A stretch of 20,169 nucleotides of DNA from an uncultured Oscillibacter sp. (GCA_946494635.1 CAMMCS010000013.1:1-20169); one strand, 5' to 3'. Counted from the first letter of the stretch, positions 6,415 through 14,575 are shown. A program made the numbers and translations. Notes: a model not told the origin generated them from the sequence alone.

Positions 6415-8447
6415 GCGAGACAGTCGAGCGCTGCGCCGCCGCGCTGTATGGCTTGGCCGCCGGGGAGAGGGAGCGCCTGATCCGGTCAGGCGACGCCCTG
6501 CTGGGGCAGAGCGCGCTTTGGAGCGCCCTGTGCAGCGCCGCCGTTTCCCGGGAGGAGAAGGAGGAGCTGCTGGCCTCCGCCCCGGAGCTGGAGGGCTGTG
6601 GGACGCTGCGGGGGTTTTTAAACCTGCTGCTGCGGGAGGGGACCCTGGAGAAGTTCCCGGAGATTCTGGAGGAGGTCCGCCGGCTGGACCTTGGCGCCCG
6701 GGGCGGGGAACTGTGTGTGGTTACCTGCGCCCGGGAGCCGGATGACGCCATGCGGGCGGATCTGAAGAAGGCGGCATGCCGCCTGGCGGGCACGGATCAG
6801 GTGGCCCTGCGCTGCCGGGTGGACCCGGAGCTGCTGGGCGGCTTTGTCCTGGAGATCGGGGGAGTTACCTATGACTACAGCGTCAAGGGCCGGCTGGACC
6901 GCCTGGCTCGCGGGCTTGAGGAGACCCCCGGCGACGGCCTGGAGGATCTGATCCAGGGCATGCGGGATACCATCCAGGGCTTTCAGCCCGGGGAGGACCG
7001 CAGTGAGACGGGCCGCGTCCGGGAGGTGGGCGACGGCATCGCCACGGTCAGCGGCCTGGATCGGGCGGTGTACGGCGAGCTGGTGGAGCTGGACACCGGA
7101 GTGCGCGGCATGGTGCTGAACCTGGCCCGGGACAACGTGGGCGTGGTGCTGCTGGGCAGCGAGGAGGGGGTCCGGGAGGGGACCCTGGTGCGCCGAACCG
7201 GCCATCCGGCGGATGTCCCTGTGGGCGAGAAGCTGATCGGCCGGGTAGTGGACGCCCTGGGGCGGCCGATTGACGGCATGGGGCCCATTGAGACCAGCGA
7301 GACCCGCCCCATTGAGCATGAGGCCAGCGGCGTGATCAGCCGTGAGCCGGTGAATGTCCCCCTGCAGACCGGGATCCTGGCAATTGACGCCATGGTGCCC
7401 ATCGGACGGGGGCAGCGGGAGCTGATTATCGGTGACCGGCAGACGGGAAAAACCGCCATCGCGGTGGATGCCATCATCAACCAAAAGGGGAAGGACGTCG
7501 TCTGCATCTATGTGGCCATCGGGCAGAAGGCCAGCTCTGTGGCCCGCATCCGGGATACGCTGGAAAAGTGCGGCGCTATGGAGTATTCCGTCATCCTCTC
7601 CGCCACGGCCAGCGACTCCGCTCCGCTGCAGTATATCGCACCCTATGCCGGCGCGGCGATGGGCGAGTATTTTATGAGCCGCGGGAGGGATGTGCTGATT
7701 GTCTACGATGACCTCAGCAAGCATGCGGTGGCATATCGGACCCTGTCCCTGCTGCTCAAGCGGTCCCCCGGGCGGGAGGCCTATCCCGGCGATGTGTTCT
7801 ACCTGCACTCCCGCCTGCTGGAGCGGGCCTGCCGGCTGACAAAGGAGTACGGCGGAGGCTCCATGACCGCCCTGCCCATTATCGAGACCCAGGCGGGAGA
7901 CGTGTCGGCCTATATTCCCACCAATGTCATCTCCATCACGGACGGCCAGATCTACCTGGAGACGGACCTGTTCTTTGCCGGCCAGCGGCCGGCCATCAAT
8001 GTGGGACTGTCGGTTTCCCGCGTGGGCGGTGCGGCCCAGACCCGGGCCATAAAAAAGACCGCCGGCACGCTGCGGATTGATCTGGCCCGCTTCCGGGAGC
8101 TGGAGGTGTTCACCCAGTTCGCCTCCGACCTGGACCCGGCCACCCAGAAGACGCTGGATCACGGCCGCCGGCTGCTGGAGCTGCTCAAGCAGCCGCTGTA
8201 CCACCCGATGCCGGTCAGCCGGCAGGCAGTGGTGCTGTACGCCGCCGCGAACGGGCTGGTGGACGGCGTGCCCCTCCACGCTGTGCGGGATTTTATGGAC
8301 CGGTTTATCCGGGAACTGGAAACAGCGCACGGCGATGTGATGCGGGAAATTGATTCCACCGGCGATTTGAGCGGCCCGGCCATTGAGACCATCCGTGCCG
8401 CGCTGGACATGTTCAAAAAGCAGGAGTGTGCGTCATGGCAGGCATGA
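6411..8447 (+). CDS. atpHA: ATP synthase F1 delta-alpha fusion protein
   Basis: One uninterrupted 678-residue frame. Residues 1-170 are a full-length delta subunit (OSCP family): an N-terminal helical bundle, then the C-terminal domain ending LLGGFVLEIGGVTYDYSVKG-RLDRLARGLE, where stand-alone delta normally stops. After ETPGDG, residues ~177-678 are a complete alpha subunit. It has the N-terminal beta-barrel (VREVGDGIATVSGL), a Walker A motif GDRQTGKT (341-348), a Walker B segment ending VYDD (431-434), the arginine-finger motif VSRVGGAAQ with Arg537, and the helical C-terminal domain. Neither half appears damaged. The gene overlaps atpF by 4 nt and atpG by 13 nt. F1 normally has one delta and three alpha, so the fusion implies cleavage, internal initiation (ATG at 6960 is the only in-frame candidate near the junction) or an altered architecture. 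The gene symbol is descriptive. Confidence 0.93.
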   Translation: MSETVERCAAALYGLAAGERERLIRSGDALLGQSALWSALCSAAVSREEKEELLASAPELEGCGTLRGFLNLLLREGTLEKFPEILEEVRRLDLGARGGELCVVTCAREPDDAMRADLKKAACRLAGTDQVALRCRVDPELLGGFVLEIGGVTYDYSVKGRLDRLARGLEETPGDGLEDLIQGMRDTIQGFQPGEDRSETGRVREVGDGIATVSGLDRAVYGELVELDTGVRGMVLNLARDNVGVVLLGSEEGVREGTLVRRTGHPADVPVGEKLIGRVVDALGRPIDGMGPIETSETRPIEHEASGVISREPVNVPLQTGILAIDAMVPIGRGQRELIIGDRQTGKTAIAVDAIINQKGKDVVCIYVAIGQKASSVARIRDTLEKCGAMEYSVILSATASDSAPLQYIAPYAGAAMGEYFMSRGRDVLIVYDDLSKHAVAYRTLSLLLKRSPGREAYPGDVFYLHSRLLERACRLTKEYGGGSMTALPIIETQAGDVSAYIPTNVISITDGQIYLETDLFFAGQRPAINVGLSVSRVGGAAQTRAIKKTAGTLRIDLARFRELEVFTQFASDLDPATQKTLDHGRRLLELLKQPLYHPMPVSRQAVVLYAAANGLVDGVPLHAVRDFMDRFIRELETAHGDVMREIDSTGDLSGPAIETIRAALDMFKKQECASWQA

Positions 8448-9310
8448 AGGAGATCCGGACCCATATCAAAAGCGTGGAGGAGACGCTGAAGATCACCAAC
8501 GCCATGTACCTGATCGCCTCTTCCAACGTGCGCAAGGCGAAAAAGCAGCTGATTCATGTGGGGCCCTACTTTCACAAGATCGAGAGCACCATTGCGGATA
8601 TCCTGTACCACTCTCCGGAGATCGAGCACCGCTTTTTTGACCAGCGGCGGCAGATCCTGCCTGACCGGCGAAAGGTGGGATATGTCATCATCACCAGCGA
8701 CAAGGGAATGGCCGGCGCCTATAATCACAATATCCTGAAACTGGCGGAACAGGAGATCGCCAAGGTGTCCAATCCTGTCCTGCTGGTGGTCGGCCAGGTG
8801 GGCCGGGCCTATTTCGCCGGCCGCGGCGTGCCGGTGGATGAGGAGTTCCTCCAGACGGCCGAGAATCCCACCATGTGGCGGGCCAGGGACCTGTCAGAGG
8901 ACCTGATTATGCGCTTTGACCGGGGAGAGCTGGACGAGATCTATGTGCTGTACACCAATCTGAAATCCTCCTTCTGCCTGGAGCCGACGGTGAGGAAGCT
9001 GCTGCCCCTGTCCAGAGACGCGTTTCCGGCTCCGCAGCATGGGAAAGACGAGCCGCAGGTCACCTACCTGCCCTCTGTGGAGGCGGTGATGAACCTGCTG
9101 GTGGCGGGGTATCTCAGAGGCGAGCTGCTGGGGACGCTGACTGAGTCCTACTGCTCAGAGCAGAACGCCAGAATGACGGCTATGAAATCCTCCAGCGACA
9201 ATGCCCGGGAGATGCTCCAGGAGCTGAACCTGTCCCTCAACCGGGCCCGCCAGGCCGCCATTACCCAGGAAATCAACGAGGTTGTGGGCGGGGCCCAGGC
9301 CGCCAGATAA
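8435..9310 (+). CDS. atpG: ATP synthase F1 subunit gamma
   Basis: A 291-residue central rotor shaft. The N-terminal helix (MAGMKEIRTHIKSVEETLKITNAMYLIAS) and C-terminal helix (ESYCSEQNARMTAMKSSSDNA... ARQAAITQEINEVVGGAQA) form the coiled coil that turns inside the alpha/beta hexamer. The Rossmann-like middle has ITSDKGMAGAYNHNI. The start at 8435 has GGAG 8 nt upstream; the ATG at 8426 is also in frame but lacks a well-placed SD. It overlaps the alpha stop by 13 nt, suggesting translational coupling. The stretch ITNAMYLIASSNVRKA departs from the common ITKAMKMVAA pattern, a mild family variation. Confidence 0.95.
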   Translation: MAGMKEIRTHIKSVEETLKITNAMYLIASSNVRKAKKQLIHVGPYFHKIESTIADILYHSPEIEHRFFDQRRQILPDRRKVGYVIITSDKGMAGAYNHNILKLAEQEIAKVSNPVLLVVGQVGRAYFAGRGVPVDEEFLQTAENPTMWRARDLSEDLIMRFDRGELDEIYVLYTNLKSSFCLEPTVRKLLPLSRDAFPAPQHGKDEPQVTYLPSVEAVMNLLVAGYLRGELLGTLTESYCSEQNARMTAMKSSSDNAREMLQELNLSLNRARQAAITQEINEVVGGAQAAR

Positions 9311-9402
9311 GCCGGGGCCGCGCGGCCGCCATATCCGCCGGGAGAAGCGGATCGCGCGGATCGGAACCAGAATAAATCAACGCCCGAAAGGGGATTTTCA
9401 AT
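9311..9402 (+). other. 92-nt gap between atpG and atpD with a GC palindrome
   Basis: This is the only sizeable gap in an otherwise tightly packed operon. It holds the 12-bp palindrome GGCCGCGCGGCC (9316-9327), and the atpD SD AAAGGGGA (9387-9394) 8 nt before its ATG. No promoter or T-run is evident. The palindrome could form a hairpin affecting mRNA stability; that is inference. Confidence 0.4.
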
Positions 9403-10803
9403 ATGCAGGAGAACAGAGGAACCATTGTACAGGTGATGGGGCCTGTGGTGGACGTGGCCTTTGCGCCCGGCGCCCTGCCGGAGATTCAGGAAGCCCTGGA
9501 GGTGGAGCTGAACGGCAGCCGCCAGGTGATGGAGGTGGCCCAGCATGTGGGCGGCGATACCGTGCGATGCATCATGCTCTCTCCCAGCGAGGGGCTGGGG
9601 CGGGGCATGGAGGTCACCGCCACCGGCGCCCCCATCTCTGTTCCGGTGGGGAAAGCGGTTTTGGGCCGCATGTTCAATGTCCTGGGGCAGCCCATTGACG
9701 GGAAGGGCCCCATACCGGCCGGGGAGGCCTGGCCCATTCACCGGCCGGCGCCGGCCTTTCAGAGCCAGCGCCCTGTGGTGGAGCTTTTCGAGACCGGCAT
9801 CAAGGTGATCGACCTGCTGGCCCCCTATGCCAGAGGGGGGAAAATCGGACTGTTCGGCGGCGCCGGCGTGGGGAAGACGGTGCTGATCCAGGAGCTGATC
9901 CACAACATTGCCACCCAGCAGGGCGGCTATTCCATCTTCACCGGCGTAGGCGAGCGTACCCGTGAGGGCAGCGACCTGTGGCGGGAGATGACGGAATCCG
10001 GCGTGATCGAGAAGACGGCCCTGGTGTTCGGCCAGATGAACGAGCCGCCCGGGGCCCGTATGCGGGTGGCGCTTACGGGGCTGACCATGGCGGAATACTT
10101 CCGGGATCGGGAGAGGCAAAATGTACTGCTGTTCATCGACAATATCTTCCGCTATGTCCAGGCCGGCTCCGAGGTATCTGCCCTGATGGGGCGGATGCCG
10201 TCCGCCGTGGGCTATCAGCCCACATTGGCCAATGAGATGGGCGCCCTTCAGGAGCGGATCACCTCCACCGAGGACGGCGCCATCACCTCTGTGCAGGCGG
10301 TCTATGTCCCGGCGGACGATCTGACAGACCCTGCCCCCGCCACGACCTTTGCCCATCTGGACGCCACCACGGTGCTGTCCCGGAAGATTGTGGAGCAGGG
10401 GATCTACCCTGCGGTGGACCCGCTGGAATCCACCTCCCGGATTCTGGAGCCGGACGTGGTGGGGGAGCGGCACTACCGTATCGCCCGGGGTACACAGGAG
10501 CTGCTTCAGCGGTATCGGGAGCTCCAGGACATCATTGCCATCCTGGGGATGGAGGAGCTGTCAGAGGAGGACCGGAAGGTGGTGGAGCGGGCGCGCCGGG
10601 TCCAGCAGTTCTTCTCCCAGCCCTTTGCGGTGGCGGAGCAATTCACCGGACTGGAGGGACGCTATGTGAAGCTGCAGGACACGCTCCGTTCCTTTGAGAC
10701 CATTCTGGGCGGCGAGCTGGACCACTATCCGGAGGATGCCTTCAGCAATGTGGGCAGCGTTGACGAGGTGGTGGAGAAGGCCAGAGCGATGGGAGTGGTA
10801 TGA
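9403..10803 (+). CDS. atpD: ATP synthase F1 subunit beta (catalytic)
   Basis: The protein has 466 residues and forms the catalytic ATP sites with alpha. Visible are the P-loop GGAGVGKT (152-159), catalytic Glu184 in GVGERTREG, the Walker B segment LLFID (242-246), RMPSAVGYQPTLANEMG (264-280), and EELSEED (384-390), a one-residue variant of the DELSEED torque motif. The N-terminal barrel starts GTIVQVMGPVVDVAF. All catalytic positions I can identify are intact, so the enzyme should be functional. It ends with TGA directly abutting the atpC ATG. Confidence 0.97.
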   Translation: MQENRGTIVQVMGPVVDVAFAPGALPEIQEALEVELNGSRQVMEVAQHVGGDTVRCIMLSPSEGLGRGMEVTATGAPISVPVGKAVLGRMFNVLGQPIDGKGPIPAGEAWPIHRPAPAFQSQRPVVELFETGIKVIDLLAPYARGGKIGLFGGAGVGKTVLIQELIHNIATQQGGYSIFTGVGERTREGSDLWREMTESGVIEKTALVFGQMNEPPGARMRVALTGLTMAEYFRDRERQNVLLFIDNIFRYVQAGSEVSALMGRMPSAVGYQPTLANEMGALQERITSTEDGAITSVQAVYVPADDLTDPAPATTFAHLDATTVLSRKIVEQGIYPAVDPLESTSRILEPDVVGERHYRIARGTQELLQRYRELQDIIAILGMEELSEEDRKVVERARRVQQFFSQPFAVAEQFTGLEGRYVKLQDTLRSFETILGGELDHYPEDAFSNVGSVDEVVEKARAMGVV

Positions 10804-11211
10804 ATGGCGGACAGCGGCACCTTTTTCCTGGAGATCATTACGCCGGACCGCCAGTTTTATGAGGGGCTGGCCCAGTCGCTGATTCTTCCGGCTGTGGATG
10901 GCCAGATGGGTGTGGAGCCCGGCCATGAGCCGGCGGTCACCGCCGTCGAGCCCGGGGAGCTGCGCTACCGGGCGGACGGCGTATGGCATACAGCCGCGGT
11001 GGGCGAAGGCTTCGCGGAGATCAAGCGGGACTATGTGATCCTGCTGGTGCGGTTTGCGGAGCATCCGGAGGAAATCGACCGCAAGAGGGCGGAAGCGGCG
11101 AGAGAACGCGCGGAAGAGCGGCTGCACCGGAAGCAGAGCCTGCAGGAGTACTACCACTCCAAAGCGGCTTTGGCGCGGGCGATGGCCCGCCTCAAGACCC
11201 GGGGAAAATAG
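10804..11211 (+). CDS. atpC: ATP synthase F1 subunit epsilon
   Basis: The protein has 135 residues, the normal length. An N-terminal beta-sandwich (FFLEIITPDRQFYEGLAQSLILPAVDGQMGVEPGH) is followed by a C-terminal two-helix region (about 93-133, EIDRKRAEAARERAEERLHRK...) that regulates ATP hydrolysis in the family. Starts immediately after the atpD stop and is the last gene of the operon, followed by a terminator hairpin. Confidence 0.94.
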   Translation: MADSGTFFLEIITPDRQFYEGLAQSLILPAVDGQMGVEPGHEPAVTAVEPGELRYRADGVWHTAAVGEGFAEIKRDYVILLVRFAEHPEEIDRKRAEAARERAEERLHRKQSLQEYYHSKAALARAMARLKTRGK

Positions 11212-11217
11212 AAAACG

Positions 11218-11245
11218 AGGCGGAGCGGCCAATGCCGCTCCGCCT
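11218..11245. terminator. Bidirectional terminator between atpC and the convergent LTA-synthase-like gene
   Basis: Perfect 12-bp stem AGGCGGAGCGGC / GCCGCTCCGCCT with loop CAAT. On the plus strand the following tract is only weakly T-rich (TGCTGCTT). On the minus strand it is followed by CGTTTTCTATTTT, a better U-tract. It lies between convergent genes and could serve both. Confidence 0.75.
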
Positions 11246-11320
11246 TGCTGCTTGCAGCCCTCCCGGCAGCCGTCCAAAACGCGGGAGGGAAGGACGGGAG
11301 ATTCCGGGAAGGATGACAAG

Positions 11321-13906
11321 TCAGCTCTGCTGCAGGACATACAAGTTGTAATTATAGGTTGAAATGACGATTTGGTTGCGGGTCATCTGATTGCCTGCGG
11401 TTTCAAACACGGACTCCACAGTGCCGGAGCCCCGGATTACCGCCTTGTGGAAGCACCAGTAAATCGCCCGAACCTCGTCCTCTGTGTAATGGGGGTACAG
11501 TTCCGCGTATTGGGAGACCAGGGCCTCGTCCACTGCGGTATCAAGCCCCAGATGCTCCGCGCACGCGTAAAACGACATGGCGGCGTTTTTGCGGAAGATC
11601 GGCGTGGAGGCGTCTATGGAACTGACAGACGGGTCGATCAGCCCGTTTTCTTCCGCCCAGGAGATGGCAGGGGCGAACTTTTCCGCCGGATCTGTGCCGG
11701 AACCCGCCGGCCCGGAGCCCGTGTCCATTTTGACGCCGGGGTTGCTGGCACCATACAGCACGTTCAGAAATTCCGCATATGTACCCAGCAGGCCGAAGCC
11801 GAACTTTGTGCTTGAGACCGCGTCCATATAGCCGTTTCCATACACAAAATCCAGGGCGCCGAGGGAGAATGTCGCCGGAATATCCGTGAAGGGATAATCG
11901 TCCACCTCGCTTACCCCATCCATTTTGCCGAACAGCGCGTGGGCGTAATAGTCGCTCTCCAGCACATCCACCGACATGAGGAACTGATCCGCGATTTCCT
12001 CCTGGATTGCGGCGATCTGCTCCTCCGCCGCGGCGTGATCCTGCCCCTCGGAGAAGTAAGTCACCTTGCCGGAGGAGGTGTCAAACCCGAAATCCGCTGT
12101 GACGAAGCTCTGATCCGCCAGCACGGCATAGTTGTTCGCGTCCTCAGACAGGACATCCTTCCCGGCCAGGAGGCGGGAGTCGTAGGGGAACCCGAAGAGG
12201 TTCAGCAGCGTGGGCAGGATGTCCGCCGTGCTGCAGTAGGTGTCCACCGGGATGCTCACATCCGGAATGTAACAGATGAAGCTGTTCCGGTATTTTTCAA
12301 ACGTGGTGTCCACGGTCCTGCCGGCCAGCTCATTGTACTCCGCCTCTGTCAGGCCGTAGGGATAGTGGTCGTTGGTGAGGACGATCACCGTCCGGTCGGC
12401 AATGCCCGCGGTCTCCAGCTGGTCCATCAGATACTCCAGGGCGTACTCCAGCTCCATGTTGCAGGCGATATAGGCCTTCACCGTGTCAGAGTAGGGCAGA
12501 TCCTCCACCACGTCCCTGTTCTTCAGGCTCATGGGGTTTTCCCAGTTGTACTGGTAGTGCCCGCTGAAGGTCATGTAGTAGGCGCAGAACTGCTCGCCGC
12601 TGTTGATATAGTCCCCCACGGACTTCTCCATCATCTCCAGGTCGGAGGACGGCCAGCCCAGCTCCATGTCCAGACCGTCCGTTGCGGATTTGAAGGTGTA
12701 GCCCATGTTGGGATGGGTCACATCCCGGGAGTAGTAGTCGCCCGCATAATTGTGGTAGGCCCAGGTCCCGGCCCCGGCGTTTTTGAAGAGGTTCCCCAGA
12801 CAGAAGGGCAGGTAGTTGTTCTGGGAGGCATGGAAGCTGGCCATGGACTTCTTTCGGGACAGGTCGGGGTACAGCCCCATGCAGAAGGTGTATTCGCCGT
12901 TTGTGGTGTTGTTGGGGAAGGAGCCGAAGTAGTTGTTGAACACGAACCCGTTGGTGGAGAGCTCGTAGAGCGCCGGCGTCCGCTCCGGGTCGATCAGATA
13001 GGGGGAAAACGCCTCCGCGCAGATGGTGATGAGGTTGTATCCCTCAAAAATGCCGGTATACTCGTTTTTCGCCGTGGGCTCCTGCTGGGAGAAATACTGA
13101 TCCAGGCTTTTCAGAACGTCGCTGTCCGTCTCCGCTGAAAGCGCGTCAAAATCCAGGTCAAGCATGTTGCTCTTGCCCATTTCGGATACGTCAATGCTGA
13201 CCTTCTCCCCATCGGAGTAATAGCTGGCAGAGGCCTCGGCGGTGCCGCTCATCAGCAGGTACTTGCACTCCAGCCGCGCGGTGGAGAGGAGGCCGATGTT
13301 CTTTACGCTGATCTCCGTGGCGGTGTTGGGGTTTTTATACAGCCGGTAGGCGGAAAAGGTGCCGTTGTCGCTGAGCAGCATGGCCCCCAGCGCACTGAGG
13401 TGAAGCGCGGCCAGGGCGCAGGCTGCCGCCGCCTGAACCGGCCACCGGCGCTTTTGGAATTCCAGCCCCCACTTGCCCCGGATCACCAGGACAAAGAGGG
13501 CTGCCTGGGGCAGCAGAAGGAGGAGGATCTGGGGCAGGGCCTTGCCGATGCCGTAGAGCATTTGCTGCCAGAAGTTGGTGACGGCCTCCGCCCCGAAGCT
13601 GAACTGCCAGAAGGACATGAACTCTCCGAAGATGGAGTTGTACACAAACTGGATTTCAAAATAGAGTGTAATGAGAGAGGAAAGAGACAAAAAGATGATC
13701 TTATTGACCCGGGGGGCAAACGGTGTGCTGACGAGAAGCAGGAAGCAGCCCGCGGTCAGTGCGAAGATGCATGGATAGATGATGCGGGGGGATATTTCAC
13801 CGTAGACAATCATGTGCAGAAAGAGCTCCAGCACCAGCGGCAGGCAAAGGCTGGCGGCAGCCTCCTGCCAGGTGCTTTTCAATTCTGCCTGTATGTCGCT
13901 TTTCAT
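11321..13906 (-). CDS. LTA-synthase-like phosphoglycerol transferase/sulfatase-fold protein with C-terminal SLH repeats
   Basis: The protein has 861 residues. Five N-terminal membrane helices (about 17-37, 44-64, 70-90, 122-142, 158-178) precede an extracellular alkaline-phosphatase/sulfatase-fold domain (about 285-620), as in LtaS. Matching active-site elements are Glu298 (LITICAEAF), nucleophile Thr334 in NNTTNGEYTF, His450 in FSGHYQYN, and Asp513-His514 in TNDHYPYG. LtaS polymerises glycerol-phosphate from phosphatidylglycerol; the exact polymer here is unknown. The C-terminus adds three degenerate SLH-type repeats (about 672-722, 740-790, 798-858), e.g. YPFTDIPATFSLGALDFVYG. They have poor matches to the TRAQ wall-binding motif; only repeat 3 has a TR pair (MTRNQIV). 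The ATG at 13906 follows GGAG at 10 nt. It is a monocistronic gene with its own promoter. Confidence 0.9.
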   Translation of the reverse strand: MKSDIQAELKSTWQEAAASLCLPLVLELFLHMIVYGEISPRIIYPCIFALTAGCFLLLVSTPFAPRVNKIIFLSLSSLITLYFEIQFVYNSIFGEFMSFWQFSFGAEAVTNFWQQMLYGIGKALPQILLLLLPQAALFVLVIRGKWGLEFQKRRWPVQAAAACALAALHLSALGAMLLSDNGTFSAYRLYKNPNTATEISVKNIGLLSTARLECKYLLMSGTAEASASYYSDGEKVSIDVSEMGKSNMLDLDFDALSAETDSDVLKSLDQYFSQQEPTAKNEYTGIFEGYNLITICAEAFSPYLIDPERTPALYELSTNGFVFNNYFGSFPNNTTNGEYTFCMGLYPDLSRKKSMASFHASQNNYLPFCLGNLFKNAGAGTWAYHNYAGDYYSRDVTHPNMGYTFKSATDGLDMELGWPSSDLEMMEKSVGDYINSGEQFCAYYMTFSGHYQYNWENPMSLKNRDVVEDLPYSDTVKAYIACNMELEYALEYLMDQLETAGIADRTVIVLTNDHYPYGLTEAEYNELAGRTVDTTFEKYRNSFICYIPDVSIPVDTYCSTADILPTLLNLFGFPYDSRLLAGKDVLSEDANNYAVLADQSFVTADFGFDTSSGKVTYFSEGQDHAAAEEQIAAIQEEIADQFLMSVDVLESDYYAHALFGKMDGVSEVDDYPFTDIPATFSLGALDFVYGNGYMDAVSSTKFGFGLLGTYAEFLNVLYGASNPGVKMDTGSGPAGSGTDPAEKFAPAISWAEENGLIDPSVSSIDASTPIFRKNAAMSFYACAEHLGLDTAVDEALVSQYAELYPHYTEDEVRAIYWCFHKAVIRGSGTVESVFETAGNQMTRNQIVISTYNYNLYVLQQS

Positions 13907-13941
13907 CTAAGGAACACTCCCAACTACATAACTTCCCGCGT

Positions 13942-13970
13942 ATTTTACAATAATTTAATCTATATTTCAA
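13942..13970 (-). promoter_or_regulatory. Promoter of the LTA-synthase-like gene
   Basis: Minus-strand -35 TTGAAA (13965-13970), 17-bp A+T-rich spacer, -10 TAAAAT (13942-13947). The AT-rich block stands out from the GC-rich surroundings and lies 36 bp upstream of the start codon. Confidence 0.8.
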
Positions 13971-14035
13971 GATTCGCGGCAAAATATTTGGGAGCCCTCG
14001 GCCCGCCCCCGCCGCGGCAGGCGGAAGCGGGCGTA

Positions 14036-14070
14036 AAAAGAGGCCCCCGCGGCACGCGGGGGCCTCTTTT
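14036..14070. terminator. Intrinsic terminator after the Lar-like gene
   Basis: Sixteen-base arms AAAAGAGGCCCCCGCG (14036-14051) and CGCGGGGGCCTCTTTT (14055-14070) with loop GCA. A-run on one side and T-run on the other make it able to work in both directions. It ends the minus-strand small gene whose stop codon begins at 14072. Confidence 0.9.
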
Positions 14071-14294
14071 CAGTCGCCGACACCGGTGTGGATCACCTTT
14101 CCCACATTCCAGAAGGAGGCAGCCTGCTTTGCGGCGGCCAGCCGCTCCTCCGGCGTGGAGAAGGACAGCTCCGCCGTGCGGCAGCCGCAGTCCAGGCAGG
14201 TGACGTACAGGCACCAGCCGGCCTCCTCCTCGATGATCCCCGGCCCATGGCACAGGGGGCAGTCCTGCAGATCGATCTCGTGATTGAGGTCCAC
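14070..14294 (-). CDS. Small Lar-like zinc-ribbon protein
   Basis: The protein has 74 residues from a GTG at 14292-14294 with AAAAGGAG 8 nt upstream. In-frame sequence further upstream overlaps the promoter, so the long reading is unlikely. It has two Cys pairs, CPLC (about 12-15) and CLDC (about 33-36), separated by an acidic EEEAGWCLYVT stretch. It then has TPEERLAAAKQAASFWN, the pattern of the restriction-alleviation protein Lar family (CPFCG...CxxCG...W-N). Lar proteins modulate type I restriction in phage contexts, but such zinc ribbons are common in Clostridia genomes with no known role, and no restriction genes are nearby. Function unknown; a metal-binding fold is likely. Confidence 0.75.
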   Translation of the reverse strand: MDLNHEIDLQDCPLCHGPGIIEEEAGWCLYVTCLDCGCRTAELSFSTPEERLAAAKQAASFWNVGKVIHTGVGD

Positions 14295-14327
14295 GTTCAA
14301 ATCTCCTTTTCCTGTAATTGCCGCTTT

Positions 14328-14356
14328 AGTATACCACAATTTTCCCGGGCAGACAA
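14328..14356 (-). promoter_or_regulatory. Promoter of the Lar-like gene
   Basis: Minus-strand -10 TATACT (14328-14333), preceded by TGTGG resembling an extended -10, with a weak -35 TTGTCT (14351-14356) at 17 bp. Confidence 0.65.
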
Positions 14357-14516
14357 CTGCGGGCCGGCCCATGGATATGGGAGGTTTTCAAAAAGTAAAG
14401 ATTTGGAAAAAAACGCATTGCCTCTTGCAATTCCGGGCGCACAATGATACTCTAAAAGCGGAGCCATCCGCCGAAAATCAGAACGTTATAGGAATATCGT
14501 CCCAAAGCGTCGGGCC

Positions 14517-14534
14517 GCAAAGGGCGCCCTTTGC
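14517..14534. repeat. Perfect 18-bp palindrome downstream of the XRE gene
   Basis: GCAAAGGGCGCCCTTTGC reads identically on both strands. It lies in the ~200-bp gap between the XRE gene and the Lar-like promoter and abuts a second inverted repeat. Candidate operator or part of a terminator; no T-run follows on either strand. Confidence 0.6.
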
Positions 14535-14563
14535 CATGTTCTATTTGGAAAATAGAGCATGGC
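14533..14563. repeat. Inverted repeat immediately after the palindrome
   Basis: GCCATGTTCTATTT (14533-14546) pairs with AAATAGAGCATGGC (14550-14563), 14 bp with one G-T and a GGA loop. It lies just past the XRE stop codon at 14576 and could act as a terminator or mRNA 3'-end stabiliser for the XRE gene, although no U-tract follows. Confidence 0.6.
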
Positions 14564-14575
14564 AGGCCTTAGGGG

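Noticed and set aside
6900..6965. Frameshift or lost stop as the cause of the delta-alpha fusion
   Set aside because: Both domains are in the same frame with intact flanks and a plausible linker; no homopolymer at the junction suggests an obvious indel. Still worth confirming with reads.
6618..8330. Long antisense frame across the delta-alpha gene (another at 9148-10473 across gamma/beta)
   Set aside because: Shadow frames produced by GC-rich codon use opposite conserved ATP synthase genes; no SD or family motif.
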